From contig NZ_JAJAVH010000011.1 in NCBI RefSeq assembly GCF_020511115.1, positions 62,001 to 126,000 on the forward strand: a stretch of DNA of 64,000 bases. The letters are read 5' to 3'. The DNA comes from Luteimonas panaciterrae. GTDB lineage: Bacteria; Pseudomonadota; Gammaproteobacteria; Xanthomonadales; Xanthomonadaceae. A program made the position numbers and the translations under genes. This document shows, one piece after another, positions 8,003 through 16,692 of the stretch; position 1 is the first letter of the stretch, and the number at the start of each line of letters is the position of its first letter. The notes beneath the pieces are model-generated. The model made no database searches. It saw nothing but the letters and a program-made list of their open reading frames with translations, and was not told the DNA's origin.

Positions 8003-9253
8003 TCAGTGCTCACGCAACGCCGGCAACGATGGCGCGATGTCGCCATCATTGCGCACCGGTGTGATGCCCACCAGCTTCGCCAGCAACGGATACACGTCGA
8101 CGTTGTCGAACGGCGCGATCAGCGCGCCGCGCTTGAACGCCGGCCCGCGCGCCAGGAACAACGCATGCATCGACGGCAGCGCCGGATCGTAGCCGTGCGA
8201 TCCGCGCGCATGCGTCACTTCCTTGGCGCGCTTGGCGACGGCTTCGCGCGGGCCGGCATCCCAGCCTTCGTGCATCTGGCAGATGATCGGTGGAATGCGC
8301 GGATGCGTGCCGAAATGCCAGCCGGGAGGAAGTTCGCCCTTGCGCCAGCAATCGTAGTGGTCATGAGGGCCGAGCAGTTTGCGTTCGACTGCATGCTCGA
8401 AACCCGGATTCGGTGCGATGCCGATCACCTGGCCGATCGAGACGACGGCCGCTTCCTGCATCGTCACCATGTCTTCCACCGCGATCGCGTGCCCCGGCGC
8501 GACGGTCGCCATGCCGTGATCGGAGACGACAATCAGATTGGTGCGATCGAGCCGTCCGCGTGCGGTCAGGCCGTCGAGCAGGCGTCCGATCGCGGCATCG
8601 GTTTCGCGGATGGCGGCGATGGTTTCCGGCGCATCCGGGCCGTTTTCATGCGCGACCGTGTCCACCTTGTCGAAATACAGCGTGATCACGCGCGGACGCT
8701 GCGCTTCGGGCAAGTCGAACCAGCCCAGTACCGTATCGACGCGCGCGGCAGCGGGCATTTCCTTCTCGAACGGTTTCCATTGCGATGGCCGGATGCCGGC
8801 GATCGCTGCCTCGCTGCCGGGCCAGAACATGGTCGCGCTGCGAATACCCGCTTTCTCGGCGCTTACCCAGATCGGCTCGCCGCCCCACCAGCGGCCATCG
8901 CCGACGGCCTTGCGATCCGACTGCTTGAAGCCGCCGAGTTCCGCATCGCGCATCGTGTTGTGGATGATGCCGTGGTGGTCGGGGCGCAGGCCGGTGACGA
9001 TGCTGTAGTGATTGGGGAACGTCAGCGACGGATAGGACGGATTCATCCACCGCGCACGCACGCCTTCGCTGGCGATGCGCGCGAGGTTGGGCGTGATGCC
9101 GCGCTCGAGATAGTCGGCGCGGAACGCATCGATGGAAATGAGCAGGACGGTGTCGGCTGCGGGAGTGGCGGCGGTGCGGGGCGTGGTGGTGCACGCCGAG
9201 AGCGATGCCGCGACCAGGAGAAGGGTCGCGAACAGGCGGGAAAGGAAGTTCAT
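8003..9253 (-). CDS. Lipoprotein type I phosphodiesterase/nucleotide pyrophosphatase
   Basis: A 416-aa member of the alkaline-phosphatase superfamily (ectonucleotide pyrophosphatase/phosphodiesterase type). It has a lipoprotein signal with lipobox LSAC at about residues 17-20, so the mature protein is anchored in the envelope. Metal and nucleophile motifs are visible: LLISIDAFRADYL (first metal Asp), NPSYPSLTFPNHYS (nucleophile Thr), NLIVVSDHGM (metal Asp/His) and a late GSHGYD histidine. I start at ATG 9253, which gives a standard signal peptide; the open frame continues to 9352 without one. Likely releases nucleotides or phosphate from phosphodiesters outside the cytoplasm. Stands alone. 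Confidence 0.9.
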   Translation of the reverse strand: MNFLSRLFATLLLVAASLSACTTTPRTAATPAADTVLLISIDAFRADYLERGITPNLARIASEGVRARWMNPSYPSLTFPNHYSIVTGLRPDHHGIIHNTMRDAELGGFKQSDRKAVGDGRWWGGEPIWVSAEKAGIRSATMFWPGSEAAIAGIRPSQWKPFEKEMPAAARVDTVLGWFDLPEAQRPRVITLYFDKVDTVAHENGPDAPETIAAIRETDAAIGRLLDGLTARGRLDRTNLIVVSDHGMATVAPGHAIAVEDMVTMQEAAVVSIGQVIGIAPNPGFEHAVERKLLGPHDHYDCWRKGELPPGWHFGTHPRIPPIICQMHEGWDAGPREAVAKRAKEVTHARGSHGYDPALPSMHALFLARGPAFKRGALIAPFDNVDVYPLLAKLVGITPVRNDGDIAPSLPALREH

Positions 9254-9393
9254 CGCGACATGATAAACGCTGCCGGATGTCGGTCCGGAGACAGGTGCCA
9301 TTGTCACGATTCGGGGTCGGCATGACTTCCGTCGCATGCCCGCGACCGGCATGCGGCGGACAGTCGACGATATCGATCATGCGGAGACCGGCT

Positions 9394-9963
9394 ATGCGAA
9401 CCGAAGCGAGATGGTTGCCGACCCTGGCAGGCGTAATGCTGATCGGCTTGGCCTGGGTGCTGAAGGCGTCCGCAGCCGAGCCTGGGCCGCCGCCGGCCGC
9501 CCCGGCGATGTCGGCCGCCGAATGCGAGGTCTGGATGCGTGAGCGCAGCTTCGCGCAATCGGTGGCCGACCATGATGCGGGTGCGTTCGCCGAGCATCTG
9601 CATCCTGGCGCGGTGTTCATCGGCGGCCCGCAACCGTTACGTGGCGCGAAGGCGGTGGCCGAAGGTTGGGCGCCATTGGTGAAAGGAGAGAAGGTGCGGC
9701 TGCGCTGGCATCCCGAGCAGGTCGTCATCGGCGGCGCTCCGGACATCGCCCTGTCGATGGGGCCGTACTGGCTGGAAGACCCGCGCCCGGGCGCCGACCC
9801 GCGCTACCGCAGCGGCCGCTTCATCTCCACCTGGAAACGCGATGCGGACGGAACCTGGCACGTGCTGTTCGACGGCGGTGGCGGGGGCGAGGCCAAGCCC
9901 GCCACCGAGGTCGAGATCGCCGCGCTCAAGGCGGCATTGCCAGCGACTTGCCCGCGTGCGTGA
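9394..9963 (+). CDS. Exported NTF2-like (DUF4440/SnoaL-type) protein
   Basis: A 189-aa exported protein: hydrophobic signal at about residues 8-24 ending near ASA-AE, then an NTF2-like cone-fold domain (RSFAQSVADHDAGAFAEHLHPGAVF ... GRFISTWKRDADGTWHVLFDGG). Such domains bind small hydrophobic ligands or act as minor enzymes; no catalytic residue can be assigned here. ATG 9394 has GGAGA about 7 bases upstream and gives a normal signal peptide; an in-frame ATG at 9379 is the alternative. A similar fold occurs at 18302-18745. Function unknown. Confidence 0.85.
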   Translation: MRTEARWLPTLAGVMLIGLAWVLKASAAEPGPPPAAPAMSAAECEVWMRERSFAQSVADHDAGAFAEHLHPGAVFIGGPQPLRGAKAVAEGWAPLVKGEKVRLRWHPEQVVIGGAPDIALSMGPYWLEDPRPGADPRYRSGRFISTWKRDADGTWHVLFDGGGGGEAKPATEVEIAALKAALPATCPRA

Positions 9964-10078
9964 CTGAGCGCACGTCCTCCATTTCCGCTCAGCCGCCGTT
10001 GTGCGGGCCGGGCGTAGCGTCGAGACATCCGGCGGCGCTGTCGCCGTGCCTTTCCTCCACATCGATGCGAGGTGCGAA

Positions 10079-10417
10079 ATGAAACGACCAGCTTTTCCGC
10101 AATTGCTTCTGCTGCTTCTGATTGGCGGCTTCGCGGGCATGTCCGCCGCCCAGACGCCGGCTCCGGCGACGACGGCCGACGACGGCGCGACTGCCATTGG
10201 CACGAGCGCCACCGACAACGTCAACAGCCGCAACTGCCTGCAGGACACCGGCTCGCGCATCACCGCCAGCGCCAATGCGAAGGCGCGCAAGGCGGGCAAG
10301 AAAGAGCGCGAATGCGCCAACTCGCCGGGACGTTCGTACTCGAAGGACGATATCGACCGGACCGGTCAGACCGATATCGCCTCGGCGCTGCGTCAGCTCG
10401 ATCCATCGATCCGCTGA
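10079..10417 (+). CDS. Small exported protein with TonB-receptor-plug-like C terminus
   Basis: A 112-aa secreted protein. Signal peptide at about residues 1-24 (cleavage near SAA-QT), a Thr/Ala/Asp-rich linker, two cysteines (NCLQ and REC) that could form a disulfide, and a C-terminal segment SYSKDDIDRTGQTDIASAL followed by RQLDPSIR. The last segment closely resembles the start of TonB-dependent receptor plug domains (xxxDIxRTGxTDxxxALRxLxP), but no barrel follows. An ATG at 10079 gives the signal peptide; the longer frame from 10001 does not. A good terminator follows. It could be a standalone plug-like protein or a conserved remnant. Function unknown. Confidence 0.75.
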   Translation: MKRPAFPQLLLLLLIGGFAGMSAAQTPAPATTADDGATAIGTSATDNVNSRNCLQDTGSRITASANAKARKAGKKERECANSPGRSYSKDDIDRTGQTDIASALRQLDPSIR

Positions 10418-10439
10418 GCTTCGCGATTCCCGCACCTCC

Positions 10440-10470
10440 AACGCCCGGCTTCGTGCCGGGCGTTTTCTTT
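10440..10470 (+). terminator. Intrinsic terminator
   Basis: AACGCCCGGC (10440-10449), a 5-base loop, then GCCGGGCGTT (10455-10464) and TTCTTT. The 10-bp stem plus U-rich tail is a standard Rho-independent terminator for the small exported protein gene just upstream. It also separates it from the converging S41 peptidase. Confidence 0.88.
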
Positions 10471-10487
10471 GAAGTGCTCCCGGACGC

Positions 10488-12755
10488 TTAGTCCAATAGT
10501 TTCAAAGCGGCTTCGAGCACTTCGTCGCGTCCGGCGCGGATGCCGGCGAGCGTCGGTTCCACGGCAACATCCGGCATGGTGCCGATCGCGTGATAACGCG
10601 TGGTCCCATCGTGATGCGTCACCTTCATCCCAGTGAAGATGATGTGGAAACCGGACGGCGCATTGATCGCGGTGATGTTGCCGTCCACGCCGCGCGTGGT
10701 GGAACCCATGATCGTTCCCAGATGCTGATCCTGCGCATAGCCGGTGATCAGTTCGGCCTGGCTGATGGTGCCGCCGTTGGCGAGGAACACGGCGCGTCCG
10801 CCGAAATGCGGGGCCTGTGGTTCCAGATTCCAGCCTGTTTCCTCGTCATATCCAGCCAATTCTCCGAAGGGGCCGATGTACTGAGGAACGTGTACCCACT
10901 TTCCTTGTTCTTTCGCCTTCAGCAGGTGCGCGAGCAGTCTCCTGGTCACCTGAAAGTCCTTGGGATAACCGCGAATGTCGAAGATCAGCCCTCGTGCCTT
11001 CGAGAGCTTGTCCAGATGTGCGTTGAATATGGGAAGGTCGACACGGGCCACATCGAGGTACCAGAGCCCCGGTTTGAGTTCGGCGATGGCGGCCGGCCGC
11101 GGCAGCGGCGGTGCTTGCGATGCATCGAAGCGCAGCGTCGCCTCGGCGATGCCGCCGTCGGCGCGTTGCAGAGAAAACGTGCGTGATTCTCCCAGTGGGC
11201 CGGACAGGAGCCCATCGATGGCCTTCCATGGACGCGAGGATGGCTGGCCGGCCGCGAGTGATTCGAGCTGCGGTCTCGCTTGCGCGATGTCGACGCCATC
11301 GATCGCCGTGACCACATCGCCAACACGCACGCGGTCGGGCACGGCTGAGGCCACCACGACCCATTGCCCGCCGATCGGTTCAATCTCGATCGGAAGTAGA
11401 CCGCGCTTGCCGGCGGTGAGGTCGGTCACCGTGCCGTGCGCGTCCTGTGTGGGCACGACGAGCGTTTGCAGGGTGCGCCTGTGCAATGCGCGCGTGTCGG
11501 CGCCTTCGGCGTCGGACAGCGAACGCGGGAGCTGCGCGCCCCAGTCGGCATCGATCACGTCCCAGTAGGGATAGAAGTGCGCGAACACGCTCCAGGCCAC
11601 GACGATGTCGGCTTGCCTGACATCGACGGAAGCGATGTTCTTTTTGGGATCGGGAAGTGCCGCCAGACGCGCCTTCAGCGCACTCAACGCCGCAGCGCGC
11701 TCGGCCGCGGGCTTCGCGCGCGCGTCGGACAACGTCAATGCCACTCGCGCCTTCAATCCCGCACCGAGCTTGAATTCGGCGGTTTTTCCGGCCATCGCCG
11801 GCGCGTCGAACAGTTGTCCGTTCGACAGGTCGCCTTTGAGGCGCATCCGCAAGGCACCCGTATCGCGTTCCGATGCATCCCAGGAGAGGTCGATATTCCG
11901 CGTCACACCGCCGGTCAACCACCAGGCCTTGGAAGAGGCGTCCGTGGCCAGGCGCAGTGTGGGAATGTCGATCGGCGTCCAATGGCCGGCACCGTCGTCC
12001 ACTTCCAGAGTCAACCGCCTCAGGGCCGCTTCGGGAGTCTTGGTGTCGCCTAACTGCATCGTGAAACCGACGAACACCGCTCTGGCATCGGCATCCACGC
12101 GGCCGATGATTTCATGCGATTGCCAATCCGTTCCGGGCTTGGCGCGCGCGGAGCTGTTGTCGAAAAAACCCGCCTGATCGCGTTCACGATCGACGCGCAG
12201 CCAAAGTCCCAGCGCGTCCGCCTTGAAGGGCGACAACGGTTTGATCTCACCCCGCAGGCGCAAGGTCTTTCCACGCAGGGCATGTCCATCGAGATGGGTG
12301 GCCAGGGCCGTGAAATCCGAGCCCGCCTTGAGGCGCGCCGTGCGCTCGCTGCCGTAGATACGACCGATGTCGGACGGGAACCCGGAATACCGCCAGGCCA
12401 CCAGTGGCGGCACGTTGTCGACGGGCGGGGCAGGGAAGGCATCGCTCTCGCGTGCGATGTCGATACCCGGGCCGAGCGGATCGAACAAGGCACGCAGGCG
12501 GGCCTGCAGATCGGTCTCGTCGCGGGCGGCACGGGCTTCCGCGACGCCGAGCACCGCCAACCGGTTCCAGTCGACATCCTGGGCCGAATCGCCAGGGTAG
12601 AAGTAGCGGACCACGCCGTAGAGTCTGGCGAAGGCGGCCACGCGCGCGTCGCGCTCGGTGTCGGTCGATGGCGTGGGATCGGCCGCGCTTTGCGTCGAGA
12701 AGAATGCGAACAACAGAAGCAGAGTGCAGGCGAAACGTCTTCCGATGAGGCTCAT
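10488..12755 (-). CDS. Exported S41-family peptidase with PDZ-like domain
   Basis: A 755-aa exported protein with a signal peptide at residues 1-26 (ends STQSAA-DP). A large N-terminal beta-rich region (to about 400) has no family I recognise. A PDZ-like segment follows ([20 protein letters not shown]), then the C-terminal processing peptidase/Tricorn-type S41 domain: [21 protein letters not shown], and [14 protein letters not shown], where the serine in TISQAE is the expected nucleophile, then [13 protein letters not shown] 12755 has GGAGAG four bases upstream; the frame extends to 12896 but lacks a signal there. Probably a periplasmic protease or peptide hydrolase. No linked substrate gene. 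Confidence 0.88.
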   Translation of the reverse strand: MSLIGRRFACTLLLLFAFFSTQSAADPTPSTDTERDARVAAFARLYGVVRYFYPGDSAQDVDWNRLAVLGVAEARAARDETDLQARLRALFDPLGPGIDIARESDAFPAPPVDNVPPLVAWRYSGFPSDIGRIYGSERTARLKAGSDFTALATHLDGHALRGKTLRLRGEIKPLSPFKADALGLWLRVDRERDQAGFFDNSSARAKPGTDWQSHEIIGRVDADARAVFVGFTMQLGDTKTPEAALRRLTLEVDDGAGHWTPIDIPTLRLATDASSKAWWLTGGVTRNIDLSWDASERDTGALRMRLKGDLSNGQLFDAPAMAGKTAEFKLGAGLKARVALTLSDARAKPAAERAAALSALKARLAALPDPKKNIASVDVRQADIVVAWSVFAHFYPYWDVIDADWGAQLPRSLSDAEGADTRALHRRTLQTLVVPTQDAHGTVTDLTAGKRGLLPIEIEPIGGQWVVVASAVPDRVRVGDVVTAIDGVDIAQARPQLESLAAGQPSSRPWKAIDGLLSGPLGESRTFSLQRADGGIAEATLRFDASQAPPLPRPAAIAELKPGLWYLDVARVDLPIFNAHLDKLSKARGLIFDIRGYPKDFQVTRRLLAHLLKAKEQGKWVHVPQYIGPFGELAGYDEETGWNLEPQAPHFGGRAVFLANGGTISQAELITGYAQDQHLGTIMGSTTRGVDGNITAINAPSGFHIIFTGMKVTHHDGTTRYHAIGTMPDVAVEPTLAGIRAGRDEVLEAALKLLD

Positions 12756-12934
12756 GCGGCTCTCCGATGCCTGGTGTCGAGTGTTCCCGGTGGCGCCTGA
12801 TCCAGGGCGTTCCGGGGAACTGTGACAAACCTTGCATGCGTTCAGTTCCCGCGCGGCCAACATTGGCTGTGGTTTGGCGGCGACGCGGACAGACACTCAT
12901 AATTGCGGTTCACGACTTCGCGGACCCTGATTCC

Positions 12935-14602
12935 ATGAGCACTCGCATCGATCCATCCCGCCAGATCCGCGCCCCGCGCGGCGCGACGCTGACCTGCAAG
13001 AGCTGGCTCACCGAAGCGCCGTTCCGCATGATCCAGAACAACCTCGATGCTGAGGTGGCCGAGAATCCGGCCGAACTGGTGGTCTACGGCGGGATTGGCC
13101 GCGCCGCGCGCGACTGGGAGTGCTTCGACGCCATCCTGCAATCGTTGAAAACACTCGAGGAGGACGAAACCCTACTCGTGCAGTCCGGCAAGCCGGTCGG
13201 CATCTTCCCTACGCATCCGGACGCGCCGCGCGTGCTGATCGCAAACTCGAACCTGGTGCCGGCATGGTCCACCTGGGAACACTTCAACGAGTTGGATAAG
13301 AAAGGGCTGATGATGTACGGCCAGATGACGGCCGGTTCCTGGATCTACATCGGCTCGCAAGGCATCGTGCAGGGCACCTACGAAACCTTCGTCGAGATGG
13401 GGCGCCAGCATTACGGCGGCGATCTGACCGGCAAGTGGATTCTCACCGCCGGCCTCGGCGGCATGGGTGGCGCGCAGCCGCTGGCGGCATCGCTGGCCGG
13501 TGCCAGCAGTCTCAACATCGAATGCCAGCAGTCGCGCATTGATTTCCGTCTCAAGACCCGCTACGTCGACGAGCAGGCCGATGATCTCGACGACGCGCTC
13601 GCGCGCATCGAGAAATACACGAAGGCCGGCGTGGCGAAATCCATCGCATTGCTCGGCAATGCCGCGGAAATCCTGCCGCAGCTGGTGGAGCGTGGCGTGC
13701 GGCCGGATGCGGTCACCGATCAGACCAGCGCGCATGATCCCGTGCATGGCTATCTGCCGGTCGGCTGGACTGTCGAACAATGGCTCATCGAGCAGAAGCA
13801 GCATCCGGAAAAGGTGCGCGATGCCGCCAAGAAATCGATGCGCGTGCATGTCGAGGCCATGCTCGCCTTCCAGAAGCAGGGCGTGCCGACATTCGATTAC
13901 GGCAACAACATCCGCCAAATGGCGAAGGACGAAGGCTGCGCCAACGCGTTCGACTTCCCGGGCTTCGTGCCGGCGTACGTGCGTCCGCTGTTCTGTCGCG
14001 GCGTCGGCCCGTTCCGCTGGGTGGCGCTGTCCGGCGATCCCGAGGACATCTACAAGACCGATGCCAAGGTCAAGGAACTGATTCCCGACGACAAGCATCT
14101 GCACAACTGGTTGGACATGGCGAGGGAGCGCATCAGTTTCCAGGGATTGCCGGCGCGCATCTGCTGGGTGGGATTGGGGCAGCGCCACAAGCTCGGCCTC
14201 GCGTTCAACGAAATGGTGCGCAATGGTGAACTGAAGGCGCCGGTCGTGATCGGCCGCGATCATCTCGACTCCGGCAGCGTCGCATCGCCGAACCGCGAAA
14301 CCGAAGCGATGAAGGACGGCAGCGATGCAGTCTCCGACTGGCCGTTGTTGAACGCGATGCTCAACGTCGCCGGCGGTGCCACCTGGGTCTCATTGCATCA
14401 CGGCGGCGGCGTGGGAATGGGGTATTCCCAGCACGCCGGTGTGGTCATCGTCTGCGACGGCAGCGAGGCCGCCGACAAGCGCATCGCGCGGGTGCTGTGG
14501 AACGATCCCGGTACCGGTGTGATGCGGCATGCCGATGCCGGATACGAGATCGCGCAACAGTGCGCGAAAGAGCAAGGGCTGAAATTGCCGATGGAGCGCT
14601 GA
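12935..14602 (+). CDS. hutU: Urocanate hydratase
   Basis: Converts urocanate to 4-imidazolone-5-propionate, second step of histidine degradation, using tightly bound NAD+ as an electrophile. The 555-aa length matches the family. The NAD-binding glycine motif [14 protein letters not shown] lies at about 171-184, and [18 protein letters not shown] and [15 protein letters not shown] occur near the C terminus. ATG 12935 begins the conserved part; the open frame to 12767 is a shadow. It stands alone, about 10 kb from hutI/hutF and on the plus strand, so the hut genes are not one operon here. A hairpin follows the stop. Confidence 0.96.
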   Translation: MSTRIDPSRQIRAPRGATLTCKSWLTEAPFRMIQNNLDAEVAENPAELVVYGGIGRAARDWECFDAILQSLKTLEEDETLLVQSGKPVGIFPTHPDAPRVLIANSNLVPAWSTWEHFNELDKKGLMMYGQMTAGSWIYIGSQGIVQGTYETFVEMGRQHYGGDLTGKWILTAGLGGMGGAQPLAASLAGASSLNIECQQSRIDFRLKTRYVDEQADDLDDALARIEKYTKAGVAKSIALLGNAAEILPQLVERGVRPDAVTDQTSAHDPVHGYLPVGWTVEQWLIEQKQHPEKVRDAAKKSMRVHVEAMLAFQKQGVPTFDYGNNIRQMAKDEGCANAFDFPGFVPAYVRPLFCRGVGPFRWVALSGDPEDIYKTDAKVKELIPDDKHLHNWLDMARERISFQGLPARICWVGLGQRHKLGLAFNEMVRNGELKAPVVIGRDHLDSGSVASPNRETEAMKDGSDAVSDWPLLNAMLNVAGGATWVSLHHGGGVGMGYSQHAGVVIVCDGSEAADKRIARVLWNDPGTGVMRHADAGYEIAQQCAKEQGLKLPMER

Positions 14603-14620
14603 TCGGAGCGCTGACCGTGG

Positions 14621-14641
14621 AGGCGAACCGCGGGTTCGCCT
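14621..14641 (+). terminator. Possible terminator hairpin after hutU
   Basis: AGGCGAACC (14621-14629), loop GCG, GGTTCGCCT (14633-14641): a perfect 9-bp stem beginning 18 bases after the hutU stop. The following sequence (TCATCGTTCG) is only weakly T-rich, so termination may be inefficient. Confidence 0.5.
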
Positions 14642-14673
14642 TCATCGTTCGATCGATGGACTGAGTGGTCGCT

Positions 14674-15294
14674 TCAGCTTTTTTCGTATTTCCAGTTGCG
14701 GCCTTTTCCTTCGGCGATCCATTCGACGGATTGCGCGACGCGTCGTTCGCGGGTCTCCTCACGCTTGGCCTCGACGATCCATTCGATGTAGTCGCGCTGC
14801 TTGCTCGGCGGGAACTTGCCGAAGTGCGCCTTGGCCGAGGGGTTCTTCGACAGCGCCTTGGTCAAATGGTCGGGAACTTGCAGCGGCGGCTTCGGCTTAT
14901 GTTTTTTGGGGCCGGGGCGCTTCGCGCCGGCATCGATGGCCTTGGCGGCCTGCTTGAGCTGAGCGATCAGGGTGCGTTTGGATGGCAAGTCGGAGATCGC
15001 AGTGATTCGACCGTAGTGGCCCATGGCCTCGCCGGTTTTGTCCACCGCCTGTTTTTCCGCGCCATCGCCAGTAGCACCCAGCATAGGCACGGCGAAGGCG
15101 GCATGCTGCTTGAACGCGGACATGCCGGCCAAGATTCGGCCACCGTGGGTGAAATGCGGAAAGCCCCATTTGATGGTCTCTTCGACGTCCGGGCAGGCCT
15201 CGTGCACGATGGCGCGCAAGTGTTCGAGGATGGGGCGGGCGAAGGGCGCGGACCTGGCGATGTAGGCGGTGATCCGGTCATCGCGAGTGGGCAT
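14674..15294 (-). CDS. DUF1801/YdeI-OmdA family protein
   Basis: A 206-aa cytoplasmic protein combining an N-terminal DUF1801-like (YdhG/CyaY fold) domain, about residues 8-110 (ILEHLRAIVHEACPDVEETIKWGFPHF), with a basic linker (KRPGPKKHKPKPPL) and a C-terminal YdeI/OmdA helical domain (KAHFGKFPPSKQRDYIEWIVEAKREETRERRV). The W-G-F-P-H-F signature and the PSxxRDYxxWIxEAKxxETRxRR helix are characteristic. The biochemical role of the family is not established; OmdA homologues have been linked to bacteriocin or envelope stress tolerance. Convergent with hutU. No partner gene. Confidence 0.88.
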   Translation of the reverse strand: MPTRDDRITAYIARSAPFARPILEHLRAIVHEACPDVEETIKWGFPHFTHGGRILAGMSAFKQHAAFAVPMLGATGDGAEKQAVDKTGEAMGHYGRITAISDLPSKRTLIAQLKQAAKAIDAGAKRPGPKKHKPKPPLQVPDHLTKALSKNPSAKAHFGKFPPSKQRDYIEWIVEAKREETRERRVAQSVEWIAEGKGRNWKYEKS

Positions 15295-15493
15295 GGACAG
15301 GTCTCCGGCGGATACGATGTCGAGGTGGATTCTACGAGGACCGGATCAGCCTGGCGCAGGCTGTGAGACGGATGGAGCGATAGAATCTGGCTTCCTTGTC
15401 GCCCCTGCGCAAGCCGGAGAGCGAACTGGACATACCGAAATAGGACGGCACTACAGCCGCGATGGCGTGCATGCATGATCACAAGGAGGGGGG

Positions 15494-16474
15494 ATGATCG
15501 TTCCACAGTACTGGGCTGAAGCCAGGTCGCAGCATCGCAAGGGGAAACAGCGGGTCACGGTTCGCCGGTTCGGCTGGTCCGACGAAAGTCAGGAAGCCGC
15601 GCAGGCGCATGCCGATGCGCGAGTACGCGAAGCCATGGAGCAGGTACTGGCCGGCAAGGAAACGCGGCGTCTCGATCACAAGATTCCTTACAACGGTGCC
15701 GAAGGCTTGCCCATCCGCGAGGAGATCGTCGATCGGCACGGGGATGTGGTCATCACCCGCAACAGCTACGGTGCCCTGTGTCTCAACACGCCGGATGTCC
15801 TGTTCGCCGACATCGATTTCGAGGATCCGGGGCCCAGTGCGCGCCTGTATGGCTGGTCCATTCTGTCGATGGTCATGGTCGCGATCGCGATTGGAATCTG
15901 GAGGGGATCGATCCTGATCCCGGTGATCTTGATCATTCCGGCCGTGCTGATCGGCCAGGGCATCGCGATCCGTGTGCAACGCAGCTTGTGGGCCAGGGGA
16001 GGCGGGCCGGAACTGCGCGCGCAACAGCGGCTGGATGCATTTCTGCAATCAAACCCGGATTGGCGCATATCCAAATACAGCACCCCGGGAGGTTTGCGGC
16101 TCCTGGCCCTGCACCGCACATTCACACCGAACGAACCCGCGGTGCAGGCCTGCTTCGATGCGCTGGGCGCGGACAGCATCTATGCGCTGATGTGCAAGCA
16201 GCAATCGTGTTTCAGGGCACGGTTGACTCCGAAGCCCTGGCGCATTGGCATTCATTTCCACATGCGGCCTCGCCCCGGCGTCTGGCCGGTGAAGCCGGAA
16301 CACCTGGAAGGACGCCGCCGATGGATTCGTGAATACGAGCATGCTTCCCTTGCCTATGCCGCATGTCGTTATGTCGGCGAAGCGGGAGAGGGCGCGATCG
16401 ATGAAAAAGCGGACGAAGTCCGCAAGCTGCACGATCGTTTGTGCAAGGCGCGGGAGGGTCTCGCGATCGCTTGA
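15494..16474 (+). CDS. Membrane protein with primase-polymerase-like (AEP) residues
   Basis: A 326-aa protein with two transmembrane helices (about 118-136 and 138-158) inserted between soluble parts. The first soluble part contains LFADIDFEDP (DxD at 106-108). After the helices comes STPGGLRLLALH (His207), then CFRARLTPKPWR (240-250) and a basic C-terminal helix. A hydrophobic hhDhD motif followed by a Gly-rich strand ending in His, then a basic RARLTPKP segment, is how archaeo-eukaryotic primase/polymerase-type folds present their active site, but I see no sure third acidic motif. The start is strongly supported: AAGGAGG at 15483-15489, 4 bases before ATG. It stands alone. The assignment is a hypothesis; the safe call is an uncharacterised membrane protein. 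Confidence 0.7.
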   Translation: MIVPQYWAEARSQHRKGKQRVTVRRFGWSDESQEAAQAHADARVREAMEQVLAGKETRRLDHKIPYNGAEGLPIREEIVDRHGDVVITRNSYGALCLNTPDVLFADIDFEDPGPSARLYGWSILSMVMVAIAIGIWRGSILIPVILIIPAVLIGQGIAIRVQRSLWARGGGPELRAQQRLDAFLQSNPDWRISKYSTPGGLRLLALHRTFTPNEPAVQACFDALGADSIYALMCKQQSCFRARLTPKPWRIGIHFHMRPRPGVWPVKPEHLEGRRRWIREYEHASLAYAACRYVGEAGEGAIDEKADEVRKLHDRLCKAREGLAIA

Positions 16475-16600
16475 TGCTGCGCAACAGCAACGCTGTTCCG
16501 GCATCTGAAGATAACCGTTCGTCATGTCTTGTTCGCTGCATGACGCATGCGTTCCGAATCCGAAAGTTACATCGCGTTACAAATGCATCTTTTCGAATTC

Positions 16601-16628
16601 TTGACACGCGCGGTTTCCCCGCTAACCT
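16601..16628 (+). promoter_or_regulatory. Sigma-70-like promoter
   Basis: TTGACA (16601-16606), a 16-base spacer and TAACCT (16623-16628), 64 bases upstream of the oxidoreductase start. The -35 is a perfect consensus and the -10 is four of six, and the surrounding stretch is unusually AT-rich for this window. It is the clearest housekeeping promoter seen here. Confidence 0.65.
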
Positions 16629-16692
16629 GCTTTTTACATGCCGCGCGAATCGCCCTGCTACAAGTTGCGCCACTTCAAGCGGGGAGTCTGTC

